Shown: positions 25,956-34,466, numbered from the stretch's first letter. The stretch: DNA of 64,000 nt from Deltaproteobacteria bacterium (GCA_018333535.1 JAGXTA010000057.1:19637-83636); one strand, 5' to 3'. A program made the numbers and translations. Notes: generated by a model not told the origin, from the letters alone.

Positions 25956-26780
25956 TCAATGGAGGATCTCCTGGCCAATGACTCTCCTTCTGAAATAGTC
26001 TGATATCCTTTCCGCAACCCATATGATAAGTAACGTCACCACGGTGATCGCCAAGGCATCGGCATATCGAAACAGGCTCATCGCCATCTGAAGATTCACG
26101 CCAATACCGCCTCCCCCCACCACTCCTAAAAAGAGGGCAACCCTCAGATTAATGTCAAATCGATAGAGGGTATTGGCGATCAGGGAAGGGATGACCTGTG
26201 GCAGGACGGCATAACGCACCATCTGTATTCTCGTTGCCCCTGTGGATTCCAGAGACTCCAATGGCTTAGGGTCGATATTTTCGATGGCTTCGGCAAACAA
26301 TTTGCCCAGCATACCCACGGTCCCCATGGCAATAACGATCATCCCGGCAAAAGGACCGAGGCCGATGACGACCACCAGCAAGAGAATATAGATGAGAGGG
26401 GGGACCGATCGCTCTGCCGCCAGCAATCTTTTCGTTGCTTCCCGGATGACCTTCGATGGTGAAATATTGCCGGCCCCAAGGAGGCCAAAAAACAAAGCGC
26501 CAATGGCCCCCAGAGATGTTCCTGCAAAAGCCATCGATAAGGTTTCCAGAATGGACCATAGGATCTTCCCTCTCGAAAAAACCCCCCAGTTCGGCGGAAG
26601 CATCTCGGTGACAAGATTGAAAAAATGCGGGATCCCTTCCCAAAACAGCCTTGGGCTTATTTTTAGATGCGCCACGCTCCAACCGAAAATGAGAATGAAC
26701 AGACTTCCGGAAAAGAAGTAGGTTTTATACCACCGCTTATACCTTAAATCTCCTCTGTAATTCGTTCTTCTCCCGCTCAT
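25956..26780 (-). CDS. phnE: Phosphonate ABC transporter permease PhnE (copy 2)
   Basis: A 274-residue inner-membrane permease with about six helices. PhnE family marks are ETLSMAFAGTSLGA, AAERSVPPLIYILLLVVVIGLGPFAG and the EAA-type loop ESLESTGATRIQMVRYAVLPQVIPSLI. It is a tandem paralogue of the preceding gene, which it overlaps by four bases. Together the two probably make a heterodimeric channel, where E. coli uses a single PhnE. It imports phosphonates delivered by PhnD. A stretch of about 53 bases is nearly identical between the copies. Confidence 0.93.
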   Translation of the reverse strand: MSGRRTNYRGDLRYKRWYKTYFFSGSLFILIFGWSVAHLKISPRLFWEGIPHFFNLVTEMLPPNWGVFSRGKILWSILETLSMAFAGTSLGAIGALFFGLLGAGNISPSKVIREATKRLLAAERSVPPLIYILLLVVVIGLGPFAGMIVIAMGTVGMLGKLFAEAIENIDPKPLESLESTGATRIQMVRYAVLPQVIPSLIANTLYRFDINLRVALFLGVVGGGGIGVNLQMAMSLFRYADALAITVVTLLIIWVAERISDYFRRRVIGQEILH

Positions 26781-27577
26781 CTCAATAGCTCTTGTCCAAC
26801 GATGATTCTCCTGACCCTTTCTGAAAGTTTTTCACAAAGCGTCACCAGGATCAAAATGGTGAGGATAGCAGCCATGGCCTCTTGGTACTCAAGCAATCGA
26901 AGAGAGGTGACCAGGTTATACCCGATGCCGCCCGCTCCGACGACTCCTAAGAAAATAGACATTCGGATATTGACTTCAAATCGATAAAGGGTATTGCCGA
27001 TCAGGGAAGGGATGACCTGTGGCAGGACGGCATAGCGGATCACCTGAGCCTTTGTCGCCCCGATAGCGACCATGGACTCTACTGGTTTTGGATCCACCTC
27101 TTCGATGGCATCAGCGAACAATTTCCCCAGCATCCCGATGGAGCTTGCGGCCAAGGCCATCACTCCAGGGAAGGGGCCAAGGCCGACGATGGCCACAAAA
27201 AAGAGGACGACGATCAAATCGGGCAACGCCCTTTCCACCGAGAGGATGGTCCTGACGGTGTTTCGAAGAATTCGATTCGAATTCATGTTATGGGCTGCAA
27301 CCAGTCCAATCACAAAAGATAGGGAGGCGCCAAGCGCCGTTCCAACAAAGGCAATCTCCACGGTTTCGAGAGCCGGCCCTACCAGCTCAGGAAATGTTTT
27401 CCATGCCGGGGGAACCATTTGCCCGAATAGGTCTATTCCGCGGGGAATGCCTGCGATCAGGGCCACCGGATCGACGCGACACATAACCGCGCTCCCCAAC
27501 AACAGAAATCCAAAGATACCTGCGGGCAAAATATACTTCTGATACCTGCTCATCGTTTTCCCTGTCACAACTCTCAT
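26777..27577 (-). CDS. phnE: Phosphonate ABC transporter permease PhnE (copy 1)
   Basis: A 266-residue permease of the phosphonate importer with the same topology as its neighbour: LETVEIAFVGTALGASLSF, VERALPDLIVVLFFVAIVGLGPFPG and ESMVAIGATKAQVIRYAVLPQVIPSLI (key parts). The start may be the first ATG, after GGAGG at a short distance, or the ATG eight codons later. It is separated from phnC by 257 bases that hold an inverted-repeat element; since all genes are on one strand, read-through is still likely. Confidence 0.93.
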   Translation of the reverse strand: MRVVTGKTMSRYQKYILPAGIFGFLLLGSAVMCRVDPVALIAGIPRGIDLFGQMVPPAWKTFPELVGPALETVEIAFVGTALGASLSFVIGLVAAHNMNSNRILRNTVRTILSVERALPDLIVVLFFVAIVGLGPFPGVMALAASSIGMLGKLFADAIEEVDPKPVESMVAIGATKAQVIRYAVLPQVIPSLIGNTLYRFEVNIRMSIFLGVVGAGGIGYNLVTSLRLLEYQEAMAAILTILILVTLCEKLSERVRRIIVGQELLR

Positions 27578-27690
27578 GACCCTCCCCTACGCTTATGCTT
27601 CACGGTGGCGCCTTTAAGCGAATAAGCCCGGGCGCTCCAATACGTTGAAAGGACCGCGCTTCAGGCATAAACATAATTACTCGTGCGATC

Positions 27691-27814
27691 TATGGTGAAC
27701 GACTTAAGTAATGTGACATCCTTATATCTGTCATTCTGAGCGAGGCGAAGAATCTCAGGGCTGTGAGACCCCTCGCGAGCGCTCAGGGTGTCAACTTATT
27801 TAAGTCGTTCACTA
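27691..27814. repeat. MITE-like element with CATTCTGAGCGAGG core
   Basis: Outer arms of about 30 bp, TGGTGAACGACTTAAGTAA on the left and TTATTTAAGTCGTTCACTA on the right, are imperfect inverted repeats. The centre carries GTCATTCTGAGCGAGGCGA, a word that recurs as an intergenic repeat in many bacterial genomes. It lies between phnC and phnE. No coding capacity. Confidence 0.7.
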
Positions 27815-27834
27815 TAATAATCAGGCTCTAAAAC

Positions 27835-28689
27835 TTACGAAATCTGCATGGCTGCTCCGTCTTTGTCCTCTTGTTTCCATTCCGTCACAGTCTCCCGCGG
27901 AGAGGGGAAGGTTTTGTCGACGGTCGCACCGGGAGCGTGTTTTCCAGTGCTATAGATCGCCTCAAGCGTGTTGTCGGATAGGAAGGGGTTTCCATCATAA
28001 ACGACGTTGCCGTCCCTGATTCCGATGGCCCGCGTGCAGTATTGGCTTACGATTTTCGGAGCATGGAAGACTCCGATGATCGCCATTTCCTGGGTTAATG
28101 GTTTCAGGTAATCGAGCACCGCTTCCGTATTTTTGGGGTCGAGGTTGGATACAGGTTCATCGGCGAGCAACAAACAGGGTTCCTGAAAAATCGCTCTGGC
28201 AATAGCCGCCCGTTGCATTTCACCTCCGCTCAGGGTCTCCGCCCGGCGATAAGCGAGAGATCGAATTCCCACTTTATCAATCGCTCCAAGAGCGCTGTCT
28301 ACCTCTTCATCGGTGAATCCGTAAAGAAGGCTGCGAACCGTACTGATCCGACCCAATCCTCCAGTCAACACATTCTCCAGCACGCTGAGCCTTTTAACCA
28401 AAATGGACCCCTGGAAAATCATTCCGATCTTCCGTCGTATCTTTCTCAGTTCTTGCCCTCTTTTCTCATTGATCTTTTGCGGGCCTCCATCTCCGTTTAT
28501 TCCGTTTATGATGACTTCTCCATGATCAGGTTGTGTCAATCCGTTGATGCACCTCAATAACACCGTTTTTCCGACGCCGCTTTCACCCAGGATTCCAACA
28601 AATTCTCCTTTTTCAACTTCGAAACTGATGTTTTTAAGGAGTAGCCGGCCATCCGGCAACCTCTTGGCGATATTTCTTACGCTCAACAT
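27835..28689 (-). CDS. phnC: Phosphonate ABC transporter ATP-binding protein PhnC
   Basis: A 284-residue ATPase of the phosphonate importer. Walker A GESGVGKT (about 33-40), signature LSGGEMQRAAIARA and Walker B LLLADEPVSNLD are intact, and VFHAPKIVSQYCTRAIGIRDG fits PhnC. The segment LVKRLSVLENVLTGGLGRI is characteristic. The C-terminal 35 residues after STGKHAPG are an extra, charged tail. The start is the internal ATG (MLSVRNIAK) with AGGAGG seven bases upstream. It lies between phnD and the two permeases. Confidence 0.94.
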   Translation of the reverse strand: MLSVRNIAKRLPDGRLLLKNISFEVEKGEFVGILGESGVGKTVLLRCINGLTQPDHGEVIINGINGDGGPQKINEKRGQELRKIRRKIGMIFQGSILVKRLSVLENVLTGGLGRISTVRSLLYGFTDEEVDSALGAIDKVGIRSLAYRRAETLSGGEMQRAAIARAIFQEPCLLLADEPVSNLDPKNTEAVLDYLKPLTQEMAIIGVFHAPKIVSQYCTRAIGIRDGNVVYDGNPFLSDNTLEAIYSTGKHAPGATVDKTFPSPRETVTEWKQEDKDGAAMQIS

Positions 28690-28844
28690 CTTTTGCCTCC
28701 TTTCCTTATGAAGGGTCAACCCTATCCTGTTTACCCTGCGCCGCCCTGAACCATATTGGTTCCGTTGGTTCCGGGCACTTCAGGGGTTCGTTCGCAATAA
28801 CACAACTCAAGAGATCCTACCTTCCACGCCATTTCTAAAGTCTC

Positions 28845-29774
28845 CTAGATCATGCCCAACCCTTTCGCCACCTGACGAATATAGTCGTAGTCTTTGTCGG
28901 TCACCGCCACATAGCTTTTATTCCTCTCCCATCTTCCTTCAAATTGTTTGAATGCCTCCGGCGCTTTTTGTGGCATATCCAGAAAGGCCCGCTGTATTCT
29001 CTGAACGAACGATTCGTCCATATCCCCTCGGACCGCAAACGGCGATCTGGGAATGCTCTCTGATTTCCAAATGACGAATACATCTTCAGAAGCGATCAAG
29101 CCCTTGTCCTGCGCGCTCTTGTAAGGCCCCTCCCAGGTTGCTCCAAGATCCACCTTTCGGGCCTTCACAGCAAGAATCGATGCGTCATGCCCTCCTGCAA
29201 AAATAATCTCTTTGAAATCTTTGTCGACGCGAATCCCAATGGACTCCAGATGGCCCCTTGGAATCAAATGGCCCGATGTGGAAGCCGGATCCACAAAGGA
29301 GACCGTAAGTTTTTTCGCCCGGTCTTTCACGTCCTCCATGTTTCTCAACCCGCTCTCCCGGTGGGTGACAAAAATACTGTGATAGGTAGCGAGCCTTCCA
29401 TCCCCTATGCTGCCTCCAATGATGGCCTTGGCATTGGCCCTTTTGGCGGCCAACACATAGGAGAAGGGGCCAAAAAAAGCCACATCGATCTTTTTCGCTC
29501 GCATCGCTTCCACCACAGCGGTATAGTCGGTTGCTTTAAACTCTTCGATTCTCACCCCTAACTCTTTTTCAAGATACTGTTTGGCCGGCGCGAAGGCTCT
29601 GATCATCTCCTCAATGTCCTCGGCAGGTATCAAAGCCATTCTGAGTATCTTCGGTTTTTCTTCTCCCCACAAAATCTCCGCTCTAATAAGGGACAGGCTG
29701 AGAACGAAGGTCATCAGACACCCCACGTAGGTTATCCATCTTTTCCACCCTTTCACCCTTCTTTTGTTCAACAT
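28845..29774 (-). CDS. phnD: Phosphonate ABC transporter substrate-binding protein PhnD
   Basis: A 309-residue periplasmic binding protein. After a basic start, a membrane-crossing signal (about 14-33, ITYVGCLMTFVLSLSLI) leads to the mature domain beginning near EEKPKILRMALIP. PhnD-family marks are EFKATDYTAVVEAMRAKKID, VAFFGPFSYVLAA, SFVDPASTSGHLIPRGHL and FAGGHDASILAVKARKVDLGA (in part). It binds phosphonates for import. The start MLNKRRVKG is eight bases after AGGAGG. First gene of the phn operon; a divergent gene starts 561 bases away. Confidence 0.95.
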   Translation of the reverse strand: MLNKRRVKGWKRWITYVGCLMTFVLSLSLIRAEILWGEEKPKILRMALIPAEDIEEMIRAFAPAKQYLEKELGVRIEEFKATDYTAVVEAMRAKKIDVAFFGPFSYVLAAKRANAKAIIGGSIGDGRLATYHSIFVTHRESGLRNMEDVKDRAKKLTVSFVDPASTSGHLIPRGHLESIGIRVDKDFKEIIFAGGHDASILAVKARKVDLGATWEGPYKSAQDKGLIASEDVFVIWKSESIPRSPFAVRGDMDESFVQRIQRAFLDMPQKAPEAFKQFEGRWERNKSYVAVTDKDYDYIRQVAKGLGMI

Positions 29775-30004
29775 GTCTTTTACCTCCTTTGCTAAAATTT
29801 GTTGTTGAGATGAATGTAGCCAAGGCATGTTACAGGATAATGAAGGCCAAGTTAAATTTTAGCGCCAAGAATTTCAGAATCTGATTCATGGAGCACGTAA
29901 ATGGTGCTCCTCCTTTAAAAGGATCAAAGAAATTTCAACCTATTTACCTTACAGTTGCATGAAAATTATATGGAAAGGGAGGAATGCAACGTTAAGGTTT
30001 ATAA

Positions 30005-30145
30005 ATGATGATGTCGTCAAAGATCCTTTGGGTCAGTAAAAAGGGCTTGTTTGTAGATGGAATAGTACAAAAAAAACCGAGGACTCTCGGAGAATTGGCA
30101 ACCCCCACTTCCATGACGCAGGCCCTTCCTAAACCTTCCTATTGA
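30005..30145 (+). CDS. Possible leader ORF (46 aa)
   Basis: An ATG-rich start (three ATGs in a row) seven bases after TAAGG begins a 46-residue frame ending PKPSY. The stop TGA lies in the loop of the terminator-like hairpin at 30131-30166, and the last codons cover its left arm. This geometry would let a translating ribosome prevent the hairpin, as in attenuation. There is no obvious run of one amino acid, so it may equally be chance. Confidence 0.25.
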   Translation: MMMSSKILWVSKKGLFVDGIVQKKPRTLGELATPTSMTQALPKPSY

Positions 30146-30176
30146 CAAGGATGAACAGGAAGGTTTTGATTTTTTG
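30131..30176 (+). terminator. Terminator-like hairpin upstream of the ACT gene
   Basis: A perfect 10-bp stem, AAACCTTCCT / AGGAAGGTTT (30131-30140 and 30157-30166), is followed by TGATTTTTTG. It would stop plus-strand transcripts 160 bases before the ACT-domain gene, so it is either an attenuator or the end of a short leader RNA. Confidence 0.5.
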
Positions 30177-30335
30177 TTTCGTCCTTTAACGCCTGCAAAA
30201 TACCTTTTAAAGGTGGAGAATCTCCTCTTCCAAATATCTCACGTCCATGACAAGCGTCTGAGTTGTGACTTGACCTTCCCGGATCGATCTGGTATCTTTC
30301 GAGTTAAGGTCGATCAAGAAGATAGGGAGGACTCC

Positions 30336-30830
30336 ATGGAGAAGAAGACACAACTTTCAGTGATCCTTACGAACGCACCCGGCGAGCTTTCAAAGATGTG
30401 CGATGTATTGAAGGAAGCTGACGTCAATATCCTGGCGATGAGCATTCAGAACGCAAAGGACTCGGTTAAGGAGCTTTATAATATGAGAGAAAAGACAGGG
30501 AGAAGGATTGCCCTTGCCGAAAGTTACCGGGGGATCCTGAAGGACTCCTCGGATTACTCTTTAATCCGGATTCTTGTCGACAAGCCGGAAGAGGCTGAAC
30601 AGGCATTGCTCCCAAAGTCCTATCTATTTGATAAAGAACCCATATTAGTTTTTAAGCTGGTGAACAAACCAGGGATGCTGGGAAATGTAGCTAAGCGATT
30701 TGGCGAAGCCCAAGTGAATATTGACTATATCTATGGTTCTGCCATGGAAGATGCTAAGGAATCCATTTTCGTCGTTCATATTTCGGAATCGGATGTGGGT
30801 CGGATTCAGAATGTTTTCAAGGACCTTTAA
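30336..30830 (+). CDS. Tandem ACT-domain protein
   Basis: A 164-residue protein made of two ACT domains (about 5-75 and 92-164). The first reads QLSVILTNAPGELSKMCDVLKEADVNILAM; the second VFKLVNKPGMLGNVAKRFGEAQVNIDYIYG (both in part). The G-x-L and N-I motifs are the usual amino-acid-binding surface. There is no enzyme domain, so it is a stand-alone amino-acid sensor of unknown target. The start MEKKTQL follows GGGAGG at six bases; the longer frame reading from 30174 is rejected. It lies between phn and phoR/phoB on the opposite strand. Confidence 0.82.
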   Translation: MEKKTQLSVILTNAPGELSKMCDVLKEADVNILAMSIQNAKDSVKELYNMREKTGRRIALAESYRGILKDSSDYSLIRILVDKPEEAEQALLPKSYLFDKEPILVFKLVNKPGMLGNVAKRFGEAQVNIDYIYGSAMEDAKESIFVVHISESDVGRIQNVFKDL

Positions 30831-30912
30831 GCTCTCTGGAATAATGGAATATTGGAATGATGGAAGAATGGATCAACACAGCTCAGGTGACGGACATGCG
30901 ATATAGACATGG

Positions 30913-32286
30913 TCACGTTATTTTTTGTTTGCGGGGTAGGGTAAAATAAAAGGTCGAGCCTTCTCCAAGTTGGCTTTCCGCCCAAACTCTTCCGCAGTGG
31001 GCCTGAACAATGTGTTTCACGATGGAGAGTCCGAGACCTGTTCCCCCTAATTCTTGAGACCTCCCCTTATCCACGCGATAAAACCGTTCAAAGATTCGAG
31101 GGAGGTCCTCTTTTGGAATTCCAATACCATTATCCTTGATTGAAAATTCAATTTCTTTTCCATTCTTTTCAATAGCAGAGATCGCAATCTTCCCACCCTC
31201 CTGGGTATATTTAATGCTATTGTCGATGAGGTTGACAAAGACCTGCTCTAAATAATTTCGATCGGCCTCCAGAAAAAGACCAGGGGAGATGCCACTCCGA
31301 TCAATGGAAATTTTCTTTTTCTCGGCTGCCTCTCTCATATAATCCATGACATCACTGATGAGATCGGGTATTGAAATACCTTCTTCCTGTAAAAGGAATT
31401 TCTTCGATTCAATTTTTGAAAGAATGAGGAGGTCCTCAACGATTTTCGTGAGACGATCGGTATGCCTTTTAATGACCTGAACAAATCCGAAGGCAACTTC
31501 CTCTTTCAAAGCCCCTTCCAAGAGGGTCTCCGCATACCCTTTAATAGTCGTCAGCGGGGTCCTCAACTCATGAGAGACATTGGCGACAAAGTCCTGCCTG
31601 ATCTTCTCCAGCTCCTTTAACCGGGTGATATCATGAAAAACGGCAATCGCCCCCCTTTCTACCTCTTTGGAAGAGGGGGGAAGGCTCACCACATTGCACT
31701 CAAGCGTTTTTCCACCCGAAATGGGGATGTTTAATTCGAAAGAGATGTTTGTCCCATTCTTGATCACCTTCTGGATGGCCTCCTCCAATGCAGCATTTCG
31801 GATGATCTCAAGAGGGATTCTATCCGTCACATCATAGGAGAGAGAAAGGAACTTCCGGAGGGCCTCATTGGTCATCAGGATACGAGACCGGCTATCGACG
31901 ACCAGAACCCCTTCGGCCATTCCTTTGAGGATGGTTTGGAGATAATCTCTCTCCTTAGAGATCTCTTCAATCTTTTTTCTGATCTGGACGTCCATCTCAT
32001 CCATCGCTTTCGACAGCACTCTCAATTCGTCATTTTGGTCAACCCGAGCCTCTGTCAGGAAACGGTCGGAGACCAATTGTCTTGCCTTTTCCGTCATCCT
32101 CTGGATCGGGTCGGTGAAAATATTTGAAATATAAAAAGAGATGGGAAGGGCGATGAGTAAGCTGATCAGAAGGGAGGCAAGAAGAGACCACTTGAGTTGA
32201 TCAATCAAATATCCCTGGAGCAAGAGAAGGAGTAAGCAGAGGGAAGTAAAATATAGGATCAGCTTCCATTGGAAACGAGGCATCAT
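30913..32286 (-). CDS. phoR: Phosphate-regulon sensor histidine kinase PhoR-like
   Basis: A 457-residue membrane kinase. Two membrane helices at about 8-28 and 33-54 are joined by a very short external loop, as in PhoR. A HAMP domain (55-108), PAS domain (about 112-225), dimerisation domain with phosphorylated His239 in ANVSHELRTPL, and ATP-binding domain with N-box NLIDNSIKY, DNGIGIP and GGTGLGLSIV follow. With PhoU and PstSCAB it would respond to phosphate limitation. Its ATG overlaps the phoB stop by four bases, so the pair is coupled. Confidence 0.9.
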   Translation of the reverse strand: MMPRFQWKLILYFTSLCLLLLLLQGYLIDQLKWSLLASLLISLLIALPISFYISNIFTDPIQRMTEKARQLVSDRFLTEARVDQNDELRVLSKAMDEMDVQIRKKIEEISKERDYLQTILKGMAEGVLVVDSRSRILMTNEALRKFLSLSYDVTDRIPLEIIRNAALEEAIQKVIKNGTNISFELNIPISGGKTLECNVVSLPPSSKEVERGAIAVFHDITRLKELEKIRQDFVANVSHELRTPLTTIKGYAETLLEGALKEEVAFGFVQVIKRHTDRLTKIVEDLLILSKIESKKFLLQEEGISIPDLISDVMDYMREAAEKKKISIDRSGISPGLFLEADRNYLEQVFVNLIDNSIKYTQEGGKIAISAIEKNGKEIEFSIKDNGIGIPKEDLPRIFERFYRVDKGRSQELGGTGLGLSIVKHIVQAHCGRVWAESQLGEGSTFYFTLPRKQKIT

Positions 32287-32966
32287 TCTTCCTCTCGAAA
32301 TCGATACCCCACTCCCCGGAGGGTCTCAATATAATCTCCAAAGGGGCCCAGTTTTTCTCTCAATCGCCGAATATGGGTATCCACGGTCCTGGCATATCCT
32401 TCATAGGTGTAACCCCAGACTTTATCGAGAAGGTGCTCACGGGTCTGAACTCGTCCTCTTTTGGATGCGAGTTCAAGAAGGAGTTTAAACTCTGTGGAGG
32501 TCAATTGAACGGGGCTTTTCTTAATGGAGACGTGATGCCGGTCGACATCAATCAAGAGTTCGCCGATCTGAATAATTTTCCCACCTTCCTGACTAACTTC
32601 CCTCCTGCGAAGGATGGCCTTCACCCTTAAAACCAACTCCCTTGGGCTGAAGGGTTTGGTAACATAATCATCCGCACCCAACTCAAACCCGATTACCCTA
32701 TCTATCTCTTCTGTCTTTGCGGTCAACATCAGGATCGGTATCGATTGAGTGAGGGGGTTTGATTTGAGTGCCCTACATATTTCTTTCCCATCCATGCCTG
32801 GGAGCATGAGATCCAGAATGATGAGATTGGGCCGGTTCTTTTTCGCCTCTTCTAGGCCTGAAGGGCCATCTAGAGCCTTCAACACGGAGAAGCCGGATTG
32901 TTTCAGATGGTATTCGATCAGATCAACAATGTCCTGTTCATCTTCGACAATGAGAATCGATTTCGT
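32283..32966 (-). CDS. phoB: Phosphate-regulon response regulator PhoB, apparent ACG start
   Basis: A 227-residue OmpR/PhoB-family regulator. From the proposed start the protein reads TKSILIVEDEQDIVDL, collinear with the paralogue at 16.7-17.4 kb, giving acidic pocket residues Glu8/Asp9, phosphoacceptor Asp52 in LDLMLPGMDG, and the winged-helix domain (LTSTEFKLLLEL, RTVDTHIRRLREKLG). GGGAGG lies six bases before ACG at 32964-32966, where ATG is expected. The nearest usual start in frame (GTG, codon 28) would lose the acidic pocket and break the receiver. So translation starts at ACG, or ATG has been mutated or misread. Cotranscribed with phoR. Confidence 0.88.
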   Translation of the reverse strand, partial: TKSILIVEDEQDIVDLIEYHLKQSGFSVLKALDGPSGLEEAKKNRPNLIILDLMLPGMDGKEICRALKSNPLTQSIPILMLTAKTEEIDRVIGFELGADDYVTKPFSPRELVLRVKAILRRREVSQEGGKIIQIGELLIDVDRHHVSIKKSPVQLTSTEFKLLLELASKRGRVQTREHLLDKVWGYTYEGYARTVDTHIRRLREKLGPFGDYIETLRGVGYRFREEE

Positions 32967-33064
32967 AGGAGTCCTCCCATTTTTATTAATATGGCGAAAA
33001 GGGTGTCAGGGTTCTTCTTTAATCAAAATATTAGCACAGCAGGAGCTGAAATGGCAAAGGAAGA

Positions 33065-34348
33065 TTATAAGCTGAGGGTGGGTTTGGTCCGTCGGAATTT
33101 CCGAGGCGCAACATGCCAGGCGAGAAGAACAGAGAGGGCACAGGAAAGGATGGCGAGGAGAAATGCCCAGAGATAACTCTGGGTCTGGTCAAAAATATAT
33201 CCCGCCAGCCAGGACCCTACTGCGGCGCCAATTCCAATCATGCCTTCGAGCATTCCATAGATCAACCCGAAATGCCTTCCCTTGTAAAGATCTCCGGCAA
33301 TGGACATAAAGATCGGCGCGGTGGAGCCCCAGCCTGCACCAAAAAGAAGGGCAAAGAGATAAAGGAAAAAAGCAGAAGGGAGGGTGTGAAACAGAACGAG
33401 AAATAGGATGCCAACAGAAAAACAGATCCCGCCTAAAGTATAGGTGATCTCTCTTCCTGCCCGATCGGAGAACCATCCCCAGAAGAAACGAAACCCTGCG
33501 GACAGAGCGCCTACGGCCGCAAAGAGAGAAGCGGCCCAGATCCGATCTACCCCGAGATCAATGAGATACTTCACATGATGAACGATGATGATATAAACAC
33601 CAAAAATCGTCAAAGATGGAAAGAGCAGGAAAGACCAGAACCTTGCGGTTTTCAGCAAATTTCTTACCTCCTTGCCTTCATTTCTTTTTTGGGAGTCTTC
33701 CGTGTCTGAAGGGGACTCTGGATGATCTCCGTCTACGGAGAGACCCATTCCTTCGGGCCTGTGTCTCAGAAAGAGACCGATAAGAGGGAAAGGAATAGTG
33801 AAGACAAGAAGAGAAAATATAAGAAATGCGAATGGCCAACCTCGAAGGATAATCAGGTATTGGAAGAGAGGGACAAAGATTAGAGGGCCGAATCCGATAC
33901 CGACGCTGGCCAGACCATTTGCCATTCCTCGCTTTTTTTCGAACCAGTGGGAGAGGATGGTGGTGAAAGGTGAGATGCTGAGGCAGGTCACACCGATTCC
34001 TGCGATCACACCGAAAAAGAGATAAAAATGAATAAGGGATTTGACCTGTGTGCAGAGGAGGAGCCCCAGACCCATCAAAAAGATTCCTGGAAGGATGACC
34101 TTTCGAGGACCCACGCGATCGACGAGATAACCGACCACGGGAGCCATTGCCATATAGACCAACATCCCGATGGACTGGGCTCCTGCAGTTTCTGCACGAC
34201 TCCAACCGAAATGGTCGATCAAAGCAACGAAGAAAATGGAGAAGGTGGTTCGGAAGGCGTACCAGAATGCCATGGAAACCATGGCCAGGCCCACGATCAC
34301 CCAGCCATAGTAAAATCGCCTCTGCATAAAAGCCATCAACCTTTCCAT
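33065..34348 (-). CDS. MFS transporter, OFA-like
   Basis: A 427-residue inner-membrane carrier with twelve predicted helices in two halves joined by a charged cytoplasmic loop (about 205-235, with DGDHPESPSDTEDSQKRNEGKE, here a natural marker of the centre). The segments GWVIVGLAMVSM, FGWSRAETAGAQS, GYLVDRVGPRKVILPG and GWFSDRAGREITYTLGG are typical of the oxalate/formate-antiporter and monocarboxylate branch of MFS. The substrate is probably an organic anion but cannot be named. Stand-alone gene between phoB and a divergently transcribed lipoprotein gene. Confidence 0.85.
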   Translation of the reverse strand: MERLMAFMQRRFYYGWVIVGLAMVSMAFWYAFRTTFSIFFVALIDHFGWSRAETAGAQSIGMLVYMAMAPVVGYLVDRVGPRKVILPGIFLMGLGLLLCTQVKSLIHFYLFFGVIAGIGVTCLSISPFTTILSHWFEKKRGMANGLASVGIGFGPLIFVPLFQYLIILRGWPFAFLIFSLLVFTIPFPLIGLFLRHRPEGMGLSVDGDHPESPSDTEDSQKRNEGKEVRNLLKTARFWSFLLFPSLTIFGVYIIIVHHVKYLIDLGVDRIWAASLFAAVGALSAGFRFFWGWFSDRAGREITYTLGGICFSVGILFLVLFHTLPSAFFLYLFALLFGAGWGSTAPIFMSIAGDLYKGRHFGLIYGMLEGMIGIGAAVGSWLAGYIFDQTQSYLWAFLLAILSCALSVLLAWHVAPRKFRRTKPTLSL

Positions 34349-34466
34349 GATAGAAAGAAATTTAATGGATTTCGTCCAAAGAGGTCAAGGTCAAAGAATA
34401 AATCACTTGATTTGCCTTCTCTTTTTTGTTAATGAATCAGAAAAGTTTGAAGAAAGGAGAGGACTT

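Larger units (their letters stand above)
29775..30335. other. 561-base intergenic region between phnD and the ACT gene
   Basis: Divergent control region. It holds a 7-bp hairpin GGAGCAC / GTGCTCC (29890-29910), a 46-codon frame with a ribosome site (30005-30145) and a terminator-like hairpin (30131-30176). One GTAACAT word lies 31 to 37 bases before the phnD start, but there is no 11-base repeat as at pstS. No clear promoter was found. Confidence 0.5.

Noticed and set aside
29780..29830. Pho box before phnD
   Set aside because: Only one GTAACAT word is present and nothing matches it at 11-base spacing, so it does not meet the pattern seen at pstS.
29800..29910. Short leader peptides before phnD (14 and 19 codons)
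   Set aside because: The ribosome sites are at poor distances and the frames are too short to support.
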